Positions 1 through 12,300 of a DNA stretch of 64,000 nt are shown piece after piece (positions within the stretch are counted from its first letter, which is position 1; each line of letters begins with the position of its first letter). Where the stretch lies: contig CM067082.1 of assembly GCA_034008185.1 (NCBI GenBank), positions 122,575,988-122,639,987 on the forward strand, written 5' to 3'. A program made the position numbers and the translations under genes. The notes under the pieces were generated by a model. The model was not told the DNA's origin and searched no databases. It saw nothing but the letters and a program-made list of their open reading frames with translations. This stretch comes from Gorsachius magnificus (Eukaryota > Chordata > Aves > Pelecaniformes > Ardeidae).

Positions 1-2461
1 TGGCAGTCTGTATATTACTGAACTCCGACGCTGTGAGAGTTACAGGTTCAACAGTTTATAGTTTCCCAGCCTGTTCCAGCTTTCTGAGACCCATTCAGAT
101 ACTGTAACCCCCATGCATAGGGGATCTTCCACCAGTTCACAGAAATTCCAGGTTCAATGGCAATGCTGGGTATTAAATTTGGATCTAATGATTTTTATCA
201 CTTGGCACCAGCCCCGCTCAACCTGTCTTGATCACACAGACTCAGAAAACTCTCAGGTAGGCTGTATCCTTGGAAGCTTTGTTCTTCTCTTCTAACCTGG
301 AATAAATCCCTTAATTGCAGGTTTAGACTCTGCAGAATGCCAGAGCTGCCAACACAATCATGTGTACATGGAGAGGAAACAGGCATGCTGCTATCCCTAG
401 CAGAAAATAACTATGTCTAAAACCCACTTTGTAGGCTTTGGACACATAACATCTTGGTCTATCATAAAGAGCATATTGGAAATCTCTCCTGTGCCCTTAC
501 ATCTTCTTAGCATCAATGTGGCTTTGAGAAAAAGGCTACCTCTTGTTTTTTATGGCAGCTATGGATCCTGCTTGGATCCTGCAAATCTTTTGTTACTTTT
601 GCTAGAAATACCTGGAAAACACTACTGAACATGAGAGATCAGAGAGTGAAACACAATGATGTTTCCTTTTCAAGGGAAGTTGTTTCTTCAAGTAACAGAT
701 GACTGAAATCAAGAAACAAAGCTGGAAGGAAACAGTATGCCTAAAACAGTTTTAAAAGAGAGGAAAGAGGCAGATTTTAGATTGATTTCAAAGTATTGTT
801 TATGGTTCAGAGCAGAACAGAGTAGTGTTAGCACAAATGTCATTCCAGGGAGGCTTAGAGAGGCCCTAGGTGATGTGTACGAAGAAGCCAAGGAGGCAGC
901 CCCATGCTGCCACAGGCTCCCCACTGGACAAATTGTAGGCAAAATGTGAAATATTGTTAAACTCTAAAATGGCAAGAGGCAAACAGAAGCTTCAGTCTGG
1001 GCTCTTATAAAATAGCAATGCTACTCATGCCACATTGAAGTCTCCTGCATCCAGTACTGAGAGGTTTTGGTCTTCCAGCTGGTGACTTTCTTTAGATCGC
1101 TTTGCAGGTGAAACTGAAACACACAAAGCAAAATCCTGAAAAATCTGTCTGCTCCAAAAATAAGTATCTTAAATGCTGACAGCTTTATTGCTGTACAGCA
1201 GGTAGGGAAACCCTAGGAGAGATGACTTGCAAAAAACCCCCATATTTGTTCCATTTTCTGTTCCTTTATTACAACCCTCCCTGAAAAACTAAATGAAAAA
1301 CTAAATGATTCTTAAAAACTTGTTTCTCTGCTTTCTGTATTAGCAGCCCATCTAACTTCGCTTCCAGATATCTGCCTTGAACACATTAAAAGTTATCAGT
1401 GTACTCTTTCCCCCACCTCCTGAAAATCAGAACCACTTTAAATAATGTTTTCTGAATTGTTGCATTATTTAGTTGCAATGAGTGCTCCTAGGTTTTAATC
1501 AAGCATTAAAATACAGTTACGTGCTCTGAAGCACATAAATCCCTTGCCTTCTTATCTCAGGGTCTAACTCTGGAGACAAAAATAACCCTGAAACTCTTGG
1601 GTGAAGTATAGGTATGCAAAGCTTTGTTTCCTGTATAGCAGAGGAACCAAAACCATTAAAGCCTCTTCTCCCAGCTTCAGTGCCTGCGGGCTACCTTGCA
1701 TACCCAGCTTCCCTCAAAGCTGGTTTATCTGCTTTTCTGAGGGAGGTGAGAACTGCCTAAAGGGCACTGGTTTCCTGGCAAAGCCAGGAGCTATTTCTTT
1801 ATGATAAGAAACAAGAAGTGCCAGGTAATACCCAGTACCCCAGTCCACTTTTTTTTTTTTGTGGTTCTGACTTAATGTGCCTTACAGTGGCCAAAGTCCT
1901 ACCGGGTAAAAATAGCTTATGGGGATCATAATGCCAAACACTGGTCCTGTTGTGTCACCCTCTTGTAACCATAGGATAACTCCCCCCGGCTTTGCCAGAG
2001 TTTGCCCTCACAAAACCAGGCGTTTAGAAGGCAGCAGGGAAGTGGGTAAGCCCTCTGCTTGAGTAGAAAAGCTGCACTGTAAAAGGCTGCCAGTGGGAAT
2101 ACCCTGCCTAGGTCTGCTGCAACGCCTCCTGAGTGGGGCAAAAAGACCTTGAACAGGTCTACCCACTTCTCCATTTCATTCTTGCAGTCCACAGTCACCC
2201 CTGAGCTTTGACTGCTCCAGTGTACGAGCTGTGATGGGACGTTCAATCACTACTGTGCAAATATGCGTCACCTCATTGCAGTCACTGTCCCCTAGGCTGG
2301 CACCTTGACCTTGTGATGAGCATAGCAGACTTGCTTAAAACGGTGGGATTTCCAAGAGAGTCTGGAGGATTTGGGCACAATCTGTGCTGCACCACAGGTT
2401 TTCATAAGGGATGCGCTCACCTGCTCTGCAGCTGGGGCACTGTTGCAAATACCAGTTTAGG
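1..2461. other. Intergenic spacer, no gene seen
   Basis: No conserved protein frame, RNA gene or familiar repeat could be recognised here. The open frames present are at most about 100 codons and have no recognisable domain. The stretch ends at the PBS-like site and ERV LTR. The last 150-200 bases could be leader or internal sequence of that antisense retroviral element, but I see no gag-like coding in it. Confidence 0.6.
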
Positions 2462-2479
2462 ATCCTACTGACTACACCA
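2462..2479 (-). other. Primer-binding-site-like sequence next to the LTR
   Basis: On the minus strand the LTR-terminal CA is followed by three bases and then an 18-mer starting TGGTGTAGTC. That is the position and TGG start expected of a retroviral PBS, which pairs with the CCA end of a tRNA. From memory it matches a His-tRNA-type PBS at about 13 of 18 positions, so the primer is unresolved. If real, it makes the neighbouring LTR a 5' LTR. Confidence 0.35.
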
Positions 2480-2518
2480 ATTTGTCGTGGATGGAGTGAG
2501 AGAGAAGCAAAAATATGC

Positions 2519-2524
2519 TTTAAT
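2519..2524 (-). terminator. LTR poly(A) signal ATTAAA
   Basis: The plus strand reads TTTAAT, so the antisense element has ATTAAA. It lies about 265 bp downstream of the LTR TATA box and about 35 bp before the LTR end, where an R/U5 polyadenylation signal would be expected. Confidence 0.45.
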
Positions 2525-2686
2525 TATATAGTCCAGTGGATTAACAAGGTTCAATGGTAAATGTGACAGTGGTTTAACAAGATTCGATGACATGGTGACG
2601 TGCGGAAATGGTACACTTGACTGTTTATGGCGTAGAGGACAGGGTCAGACAAAGCTGTCAGGGAGCCCCTCCTGTTGAGTCATGAG

Positions 2687-2716
2687 GTTCGGAAAGGACG
2701 CCCTTGCTTTCCGAAC
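2687..2716 (-). other. Perfect 10-bp stem-loop in the LTR R region
   Basis: GTTCGGAAAG at 2687-2696 is the exact reverse complement of 2707-2716, with a 10-base loop. It lies roughly 70-100 nt downstream of the LTR TATA box on the transcribed (minus) strand, so it would fold near the 5' end of the viral RNA. This is the usual place for TAR-like or poly(A)-hairpin elements. Confidence 0.5.
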
Positions 2717-2788
2717 TCAGAGAGGAGTCTGGGTGCAGCTGGATCCAGTCTTAGTCCCAGACTTGGTCAATGGTTTATGTCTAAAGGA

Positions 2789-2796
2789 CTATATAG
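2789..2796 (-). promoter_or_regulatory. LTR TATA box
   Basis: CTATATAG is palindromic. In the minus orientation it sits between the U3-like repeats and the R hairpin, the correct order for a retroviral promoter. The predicted start would be near 2760-2765. Confidence 0.4.
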
Positions 2797-3432
2797 GCAC
2801 AATCAATCCTTCATATCGCTGTCGAGAATATGATTTTTTACATGGCTTTGGTTTAGCAGCAGTTTAGGATTTGTTACTATTTTTGAGATAGATCACAAAA
2901 TTAGGTTGTATAATTCTTAACAGCACTTAAGCATCGCCCATTGAACGGAGCGATTCAGCGGAATTTGTTACAATCAAAAGAGCGACTTACTTTAAGATTC
3001 AAGAACGGCAAGGGTCACCCAGAACTTACAGCAGGGTTGCACACCCAGATGGGGTTTAAGTCAAATCACACACACGCGCGTAGACGGACAAACAGTTCTG
3101 AGTCAAATTGCACACACTCACAGAGGTTAACCTGTGATTAAAATTTCCCTTTTCATGAGTTTCATGAATTACTCACTTTTATGTGCTGGCATTCATCAAT
3201 GGATGGGCGGTGAACCTCATGCCTTTGAGTCCTCGCGAAATTGTCCAAGGACGATCTTTCAGTCCTCTTGAAATCTGCTCTGAGAGGTGTTCCAGCTCAG
3301 GGGGGAGCCCCTGTGTTCCAAAGTACAGGAGAGTTCCAAAAAGTCTCACTTATGGGGTCTCAGATGATTGGCTTTGGTCAGTATTTTCCATTCTGGACAC
3401 AATTTGTGCCAAGTCATTCTGGCATACAATTT

Positions 3433-3720
3433 GGGCAGCAGGTGACCCAGGTGTGGCCAGGGGGGTGCCTGGCGCCCCAAGCCACAGCACTTGTGCCCAA
3501 GATAACAGCACAATGGGAGCTTTTCCCAAAACATGCATGGTGATATCCTGAGCTCCCAGGGTGGTCCTGATGTACCATTCAGGCAGCAGATGGCCCAGGT
3601 GTGGCCCGAGAGCACCTGATGCCCAAGCCACTGCACTTGTGACCAAGATAACAGCACAACAGGGCTTATCATGAGATTTCAGAGTGGCCCCAGGAGGTTC
3701 TGCACCACCACAGGCACAGG
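3433..3720 (-). repeat. About two tandem ~147-bp repeats in the LTR U3
   Basis: The block starting GGCAGCAGGTGACCCAGG at 3434 recurs as GGCAGCAGATGGCCCAGG at 3582, a period of about 148 bp. Both copies continue through a shared run ending in GATAACAGCACAA (ends at 3513 and 3659). A third, partial and more diverged unit runs to about 3720. Direct repeats in U3 are typical of retroviral enhancers. Confidence 0.7.
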
Positions 3721-3790
3721 AGCAAGAAACCAGACAGGTCTCTAGAGGGGACATACCTCAGATGGCTCGCCCCTCTTGAAACAGCGAGAC

Positions 3791-6700
3791 ATCCATGCTC
3801 CGTTTTTATACTCATTGCCCCTTCCCTTCTCATCAGGCTGCTCCCTGTGGCCTGGGGGAGAGCCCAGCAGAACCACGGGGCAAGAGGCAGGACCCAACTC
3901 CTGGCCAGCCCTCCCTCTCAGCACAGCCATCACTGGTGTGGGGCCACCAAGGCCAAGAGGGTCCCCTGGGGGAAGGTGCTGTGTGTGATTGGGGTGAGGG
4001 AAGCAGCTGGCATACAGCAGCAGCAGGCAGCGATTGCTCATCGATGGTGTTTTATTGCAGTGGGTTTTCCTCTTGCCATTTAGCCATGATTTCTCTCAGT
4101 TTGGCAGAGTTGGGTACGGCAGGTGCCTGGTCAACTTATGCAGTGCCTGATATTCATGGAGTCTTTGGCATGTCTTGCTTCTTGGTGTAAGGATGCTGTG
4201 CATGATGTGCCAGATCTCTGCTATTGAAAAGACAACCTTGCTTGAACCTTGTGAACCCCTTAAAAGCCAGCACCCCAGTCTCTTCCACGGCTGCTTCCTG
4301 GTCCTTCCCTGGCGAGGGCTGAAAGAGATGTGAGCAGGAGGTGAGAGCAGGGAAAAGAGCAAAATGTGACCAGACCTGGGCATCGGCTTCGTAACTCAGA
4401 TTTGACAGTGATAGCTGGGCTGGCTGGTGGAGAGGAGCATCACGAAGGCACAGTGTCTGGATCTGGAAATCCACCTTGTCCACAGCTGGCTCCCAGTCTG
4501 ATGCTGTTCAGCTCTACCCACGCCCACTCTCGCTTTTGGGCTATAAGCTGTTTGGGATGGGTGTGCAGGGGACCTTCCTCACCCAGCGTGGACACTAGTG
4601 TTAAAAGGCTGGTCTCCGTTTAATTGATGGAGAGAAGGTCTGCCAAGCTGAAAGAGGGCAGGAACCTAGCTTAAACGCGCTGTTTCACCTCTCTCTCTTC
4701 ACTGGAAATCTCGGGACTTGGTACTTAGACACTTGAGAGAGGCATCTCCGTAGATTTAGTTTGCTGTGCTGCATCAGAGACACTCACAGCACCATAACCT
4801 AGCGACAATAATCTAACACTAATAAATGAACAGTGATCTGGGATGGCTTTAAAATGTGCAGCAGTGATAAACATTTGTTTTGTTACAGACAGCATTTATG
4901 ACAGCAGCTCTATTCATGTCAGAGTATAATTAAGTGGTCTGTGAAGATGTAGTCAAGGCATTGGGTGATTCCAATATTGCTTTAGACTGGCAGGCTTTTA
5001 AAAGTCTCTTGGGCCAGATTCTTTACTTCTTTGCACCTCCTATCATCAATTCTGCCAGAGGAAAAATCAATCCGATCAGAGCAGTCACTTTGCAATGGAG
5101 GAGATTTCTTAGCATGGTGAGAAGCAATGAAGAGGCTGGCAGTGCACTGCCTTGAGTCCTTCCCCAGCTTAATTCTACATCAGCTTACATCTTTCCCCAC
5201 TGTCCATTCAAGAATTACTGGTTAATGAGATTATTAACCACTGACCCACTCTCTTTCTTAATTATGAGTGGGTATTTGTGGCAGACTGGCAAAAAGGAAA
5301 AGTTTTAGGCACCCCTGAAAGTAACATCATGCCTCTGAATTTGATTATTACTCTTCTTATCACGAGTGTATTCTGTGTTCTCGCTCTGTTGTCATTTTCC
5401 CGATGCAGATGAGCACAGACATTTGGGAAGTAATTCAGACTACTACTGAAAACAACAGTTTGAAAAATTGTAATAAATGAATTAGTAACAAGCTGCATAC
5501 CCTTTCATTTTGCGTATTACTTGTTTAAACCCAATGTGAAGGTGAACTTGGCTTAAAATACACATTTTTTTAAGGATTCAGAGGTTTCTGCACCAGTGAG
5601 TTGGGAGCGTCAATCCAGTTGTTGCTGTGGTTGGTAGGAGTCAGCAGGGCTATTTCATAGACATAAAGATGGAGCGGACCCTAATCGCTGGGATTTCTAT
5701 TGCCTGCCTCCGTGCTAGGAGAAGGTATTTGTTTACCGTGACATAGCAAATTACTTCAGTGCAAGCTTAACTGAAAGCATGTGAGTATTCCCCATGAAAA
5801 GAACGGGTCTTTAGCATGTTATGAAGCACCTACTGAGTATGGAAAATACTGTTCCCCAAACCGAGCATTTTCTTTGCAGAATTTAAGCTTTAAACAATGT
5901 TTAGTTATGAAGGCTTATATTTCAGACAGTTTATAGATAAAATACCACTGTATGTATGACTGTTTCACAACAGGCATTTAAGTGAATGTGCAGAGGGAAC
6001 ACATCATACCGCATAAGGCAGCCCACGTCTGTAATTAATAACGCATTTTGTGGCGCTTGTAGTTAATGGAAACATAAGAGAAAATTGCTTCAGGAAACTA
6101 AAATATGCAAAGACGCAGAGCGAGCATTTACAGTGGCCTCGGTTGTGTGAAACATAATAAAAATATAAAACGCATCCATATGGTTTGAATAAATGGAAGC
6201 GTGTGTTCTGAGTTAATGAAACATGCTTAGCAGAGAGCATTCCTTCTCCTGCCGTGGAGCTGGAAGGTAGCGTCACCTCGTGCTCCAGCCAAGCGAGTAA
6301 GGCCCCTCTTCTCAGGACGTGTGTCAATATTTCCAGATGTGGAGCTGTGTAGTCAAGGCTCCTGTGTTTTATTTTAATTTCTGGTCACTGATGTGCTCTG
6401 AAGGAGCACGCATGGACAAACTCTTCCTGGGCACCAAGCCATGTGTAAGCCCAAATCTGGGTCTGCGTGTGGCAGAAGTGTTCGCACCCAAATTTGACAG
6501 GGCCACTGGGGAGACTGGCACAGGGACGCTCTGCTCCCCAGCCATATAGTGATAGCTGGTGTCAGCCCTAAGGTCCTAGAAAGCTGAGGCTAAGCCTGAC
6601 CACTGCCCTGAATGTGGTAGGGACCACTTTCCGATGGAAAGTAAGCACCTGAACAGGCTGAATGCATGTGGAAATTTTAATGTGGGTTCTGGTCTGTTTA

Positions 6701-9298
6701 TATGAAATAATTTTTCCTACATGAGGGAGATAGGTCAGGCTGTTCTGAGCAGAAACTGCCTGTCCCAGCTGTGTGAAAGGGGCCTTCGGGCACGAGGAAG
6801 GATTCCTTTTGCATGGGATGCCATTCCCCGGAGGGCTGTCATGCCTTAGAAAGGTGAGGTCAAGAGAAGGGGAGAAGGAGGGATTTGGCATCTTTAAGGA
6901 GAACTGCTATTGGTACAGTCCTACGATATTACTATATCCTATGGTATTACTACGACAATAATAATTTGTAAAAAAATCCCTGAATTTGTAATACTGTTAC
7001 ACACATTGAATTATGGCAGCTGGACCTGGAAGCAAGTTGCAAACTCCACACGGTTGGGCAGCTGAGCAATGGAGCCTGGCAGACTGCCGGGGTTTTAAAA
7101 CTCCTTGGTGGCATCCCCTGGGCTACGGCCACAGTCACAGTTGGAGAGATGGCAGAGGCTTTGGTAGGCTCTGCGTTATCCTTGTCTTTCGAAGTACAAA
7201 AGCAATTAAACACAAAGCAGCAGTCCTCTACATTTTGCTTTCTAGTAAACATATGATAGAGTGTCCCATATACCAAATGAGTACTACAGCTAATATAAAT
7301 TTAAATATTTACAAATAAAAAAAAAAAATTAGCAAGTTATTGATCTCAGCTTTTCAAGATCTCTTAAATGCACAGGCCAAAAGTATCACATGGGAGATGT
7401 ATTTCCTGAGCAATCTTAACTCTGCCTCTGACTCAATCCTGCCTCAGGGTGGAAAACTGCTGGAGACAAAGCAGCAACTAGGCTTTTGAAATTCATTGCC
7501 AATTCCCTATCAAGGAGACCTTTAGGTCAATCAGATAAGGGCCTGACTGTACCCCTTAACCAGACTCTGCATGCACATTCATTCATTTTGCGTGAATGCA
7601 AAGAGTCAGAATTGAATTAAACTCCTCTCCCAGCCAATATATCTTACCATTTCCTGGTCTGAGAGGGGTGGCTTGAGAAAGTCTGTGGGTGCAGAGAAGG
7701 AGGAAGGCAATGTAACGTTTTCTGAAGTCTCTGATCATGTATTATTTGTTTCTGCTCCATAAACTACTGTTTTGATAGTATCTTCAGGCTGTTCTCCTGA
7801 TGGATGAGGTAGGATCACCCAACCAGGGAGCACAGCCAGCATTACAGGACCTTTGTAATCAGAGGCAAAATCAATTTAGTAGGGATCGTGTGTGCAACAC
7901 ACACACAGAAAGGACCAAGCATTCATAATTGTTTAAGAAACAAAGACTCAAGTTACTACCCTCATGAACAAAAAATGTTAACTATGTTTGGGTAATGACT
8001 ATATCTGGTGAAACGGCAAACTAAGCGCAGCTGTTACGCAAACACAAAAAGGAGAAAATTCGTGTTTGATTGCTCACTTGGCTGTATCAATTGGAACCGA
8101 AAACCAAATTCTGTTTACTGTGTTGATGTGGAATGGAAACTTCTACAATCAATTTGATCTCGTCAAGAAGATATTTCTGTTGAACCTTTACCTATAAAAT
8201 TCCAGCTTAGCATTTTTTGTCCACCTTTTCCTTTGAAGAAAATGGGTGTTTTGAGCATGCAACATAAACCAGGATTGGATGTAGGACATTACAGTAGGTC
8301 CTGGTACATTTAGTTGCCTTAGGGGAAGTCAGAACTACTTAAAACGTGAATTCCTGCTTTGAGCACATTGTTCAGCAGCCACAGCCAGAGGAATGCACTT
8401 TATAAACATCAAGTGGTATTTATTTCTGAAACAGTTTATGTTGTAAAGGACTATTTTTGATAGACATTGTTCTTGGTACATGAAGATTGGAGAAAATACA
8501 TGCTTAATTATTTTTTTTTTTTGCATAGTGGTGTGACATACGATCAAGTAATTAAAGACATTTCTATAGGGATAGAAAATGTATCTCAGCTCACAACCAC
8601 ACAAAACCTTGTAAGCAAATTTTTGGCCTAATAAAAACTGTGTGATGAATGTATGGAATTCAGAGAATGTATTTATCTTGGAAGCTCTTGGGATCATGTT
8701 CTTATGTTTCTCTGGAAAGTATATAGCATGCTTCTTTTCTGGTGTTACAGGGTAGGACAGGTACTGCGAAGCATTTATGAAACCAGAGGTGAGAGGACCT
8801 TGAGGCACTTAAGATTGCAATTTATTACAAGGACTACAGAAAAAGAAAGAAATACTGTGATACATTTGAACCTCAATAACTACTTAAGAAGCAATTTTAT
8901 GGCAAATAACTCTGCACTACATAGCACACTATGCATATTTTGTTGTAAGTTGTGATGTTTCCTTTAGAGAGACATGGAAAAGAAGTGAAGGTAGGAAAGT
9001 AACAATTATCCTGTTCAGCATCAATATTCTGTCTCACCTTCATGCTTTGAAAATGCCTCACAAAGACTTTCCAGCTCCGTCAGACCTGCGGAGTCCCACA
9101 GAGCTGAAGTGGTGAGTGGATCCTTCTCTTCAGCTCTACGTGGAAAAAAACAAACACAAAGCACCAGAGAAAGAGTTGCTGGCAGCAGTTTCAGGGGGGG
9201 CAAATTTTATAACCCATCAAACTCCAGAAGGGGAAAAAAAAAGAAAGAAAAAAAAGAGAGACATTCAGCTGGCAATTTTATTGCTAAAGGTTTTATCG
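3791..9298. other. Intergenic spacer
   Basis: I see nothing that can be supported as a gene. The sequence is AT-leaning with short homopolymers (an A-rich run near 7310-7330, T12 at 8511-8522) and a short CA run near 7899. Open frames are at most about 157 codons, with no recognisable domain. Confidence 0.55.
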
Positions 9299-9300
9299 GC

Positions 9301-9313
9301 TGCCCTCTAGTGA
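9301..9313 (-). promoter_or_regulatory. Possible CTCF core motif
   Basis: The plus strand reads TGCCCTCTAGTGA, which matches 12 of 13 positions of the reverse-complement CTCF core YGCCMYCTRSTGG. A single motif match in unconstrained spacer is weak evidence. Confidence 0.25.
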
Positions 9314-12300
9314 GACCATTCAGTGACACACTCCCCAGCCTTGGCGTAGGAGTTGGCTGTACAGGAGACAAGGTGCTGTGTGTAACATCTTTATCGTGGT
9401 CTATACTATTTAAACCTGCAGCATTTAGTTCCTGAGCAATAGTGATTGGGCACTGGACACATGTAGGGGCAGGGAAGAGAAGGTGAGAGGGAGAAATACC
9501 CTGGAAATTTATCAGCATTGTCATGATGGCAAATAAAGGGTGAATTTCTCATTAAAAGCATGGGCAACAGCATGTAGTAGGTTTTCACAGCTATTTCACA
9601 TGCTGGAAATCAAGGGTGGAGGATTGTTAATTGTTATCCACAAAAGATCATCTTGCCCAAGTGTTTTAAAGCCCAGTTTAGCTAGCTGATAGTCATTATA
9701 GGCCACCATTTCTCACAAAATCTATGTCTTGAATATGTCTGCTCTTTCGTCACTTCAGATACCCTATGTGACACCATTTCATAGGTGATATTCTCACAGC
9801 CTTTCCAGTCACATCTTCCAGTGCTCTTTGACTTTCTAGGTAACCCTTACCTACCCAAACCTGTGTTTAACACCTGGTTCAAGAGTCCTCTTGCTCAAAT
9901 CCGGAGCTGGCCAGACCTATGCCAACAGGAGAGCAGGTCTGTAAACTCAGAGAGGCCAACAGCACTGCTTCCATGCCTGGACATGCTGCTGGCGTGTTTA
10001 TTTTAGCTCACGTTTGACTTTGGAAATAAAGAGAGAATTTTATCAGTTTGGACCACATGAAAGAGGCTATGAACTCCCGATGAACTCTGGGAAACGAGAC
10101 AAAGGCTCTTTCTTCTGTCTTGCTTTCTGTTCCCATGACCCACATTTTCATACAAGAACAGAATTTCCCAGCACCCATCTCACGTGCAGAGACCTTTCTT
10201 GTACCCACACCCATAAGGGATGCACCTTCTCCTATTTCTCTCCAGTACTTTTCTTTTCCCCCTCCCAACTCCTTGCTCGAGCTGTACTCATGCAGAAGGG
10301 TTTAAGTATCAGCAGCAGTTGTGTGTGAAGTGCATGTACTATAAAAAGGGTCCACATCAGCACAGGCATGGGTTCTATACTAGTCAGTGTTGGAAAGGAT
10401 GGGTCAAAACTGTATGATCAGAAAGCTGGACAAAGCCATTTGCTCACCGCCTTTGACAATGGATGCACCGGAAGAAAATAGTATTTTATAGCGCTTCCAA
10501 TTTTGTTTGCAATAATCACAGTTTGGCACATCTCCTCTACCACAGCAGGCAAAATGCAATTAAACAGTGTCAGATGTAAGGGAAAAATAATGAAATTTTT
10601 CTTCCATAAATCATAAAATCCTAAGTCTTTGCAATCTTGTAATGGTCTTATAATCCAAGCCCCTGCACACATTACTTTATCTTTATGAAGGTGATAAAGG
10701 AAACATAACACAGTGTACTTGATTATAAATTATAATTTTACGAGCATCAGAAAATGCAAACTTGCAAAGCTTATGTTCATGCTTATGTGTCCACGTACTT
10801 CAGTGCCAGCAGATGTTCAATGATCAATAAAACTCAATTTATATACATTATTCTGAAGCATCCTTGATCATAAATACAAGCTGGGAATGTCTAACTTCAC
10901 TCTGAGTAAGAACGATGATAATCGACTACAAAGTTACAATACAGAATGCTATTGTGGTAAGTTTTATTTTGACTCTGGAAATAAAACATTTATCGATTTT
11001 CATCGAGACTGCTGGGACAGAACCCACTATTTAGAGCCTAATCTGTAGATTTATGGAAACAGCAAGTGGCTCAAATTAATTTCAACATTGTCAGGCATGG
11101 TTGACTGAAAAATATCTTGTTTATTATGGTAAACTAAATGTCCCCAGAGGCTATAAGCTTTGAAACAAGGTGTCCCTGAATTGTGGTATTTACTTTCGTA
11201 ATGATGAACATACATCCCTTTATTGGGGAGAGACCACTGATTTGCACAGAGATAAGAGCAGGCTCAGAGGCGTACTTGAGCTCAGGACTGACTCTCCAGG
11301 CTCATTATACGGAAGCAAAAACTGGGAGCGTAAGATACCGCATATAAGCTCAAGCCCACCTGAACAGAGCACGATTGGAAGAACAAACTCTTCTGAAACC
11401 AGGTGTCTGTCAGACGTAGTAGAAGATGGCTTAACTAAATTTGAAAAATGGAGCAAAAAGGACCACTTTTCTGGACTTCACATGTTAAATAAGAAAAGAT
11501 GAAACATTCAAATGAAAGAAGCAAAATAGGAAAAGTGGTGTATTGTCTTGATTTTTCCTGTCCTGCCACTGCATTTTGTCCGTAGAAACAGCAAACCCAG
11601 CAGAATGAGACAACAGTAAAGTGAGACCAACCCGCTTCCCCACAGCTGTAGAGTTACTTCACCGCCGCAACTACAATTTCTGGCTTTCCTGGTCTTTGCA
11701 CTTTACTCCCTGCCTTGGATAAGAAAGGTGCGTTTGATCAGTCAGGGGTTTTAACTTTGCTTACGCTGTTGCCAGACGCCTGTTCCTTCAGCATGCAAAG
11801 CCAGCTACGAGATTGCTGTTGCCCATCCCCTTCCAGCGCGGACATTATAAAATCTCTTCCACTCGTCAGTGAAGAATTTGCATTCAGGAGAAACAGGTTA
11901 GGCCAGCCACTTTCCAGCCGCTGGCTCCTATAAGAACAATTATGCGTAGTTACAACCCCCAGTTCATTTTTCAAAGGTACTTCTTTCTGTAAACTACAAA
12001 ATCATTTTTTTCAAATACAATCTCAAATTATTTTCTCTTTTGCTGAAACCCTTCTCTTTCATTGGTAGCTGCAGTTTAAATTAAAAAAATCCAGCCTGCA
12101 GAATTAGTCTATAAATCTTTGCTGCTGCCTTACGTGGTGGAGAAACTAGCCTGATAACTATTTTGCTTTGCTACTTAAAGCTGTTTTTCTAGATACAACG
12201 GGGCCTATGTTATTCTTGGTTAAGACTAAGTCTACAAGAGCATAGCCATGAAATATTCAGCTGTAAATTTTCTTAGTATATGTTTCCTTTGAAACATGAT

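Larger units (their letters stand above)
2483..3790 (-). mobile_element. Endogenous retrovirus LTR (antisense), decayed
   Basis: This reads as a long avian-type retroviral LTR on the minus strand. Read from high to low coordinates it has a region with tandem repeats (U3-like, 3433-3720), a TATATAG promoter box (2789-2796), a GC-rich perfect hairpin about 70-100 nt further on (2687-2716), an ATTAAA signal (2519-2524) and a terminal CA at 2483-2484, where the plus strand starts TGTCGTGG. Three bases beyond lies a TGG-starting, PBS-like 18-mer. The text strongly resembles a dispersed bird LTR family I know from memory but cannot name with certainty. The U3 boundary near 3790 is approximate. No gag, pol or env coding is visible on either side, so it is a solo LTR or the 5' LTR of a truncated element. 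Confidence 0.65.

Noticed and set aside
1926..2246. 106-codon minus-strand frame beside the LTR, tested as a gag remnant
   Set aside because: No gag-like motif (no CCHC zinc knuckle or major homology region).
3183..3754. Open frames of 100-134 codons across the LTR
   Set aside because: They sit in the non-coding U3 repeats of an LTR. Frames are open in several phases because of the tandem repeats, and no retroviral protein is recognised.
8335..8808. 157-codon minus-strand frame
   Set aside because: AT-rich with no domain, chance-like.
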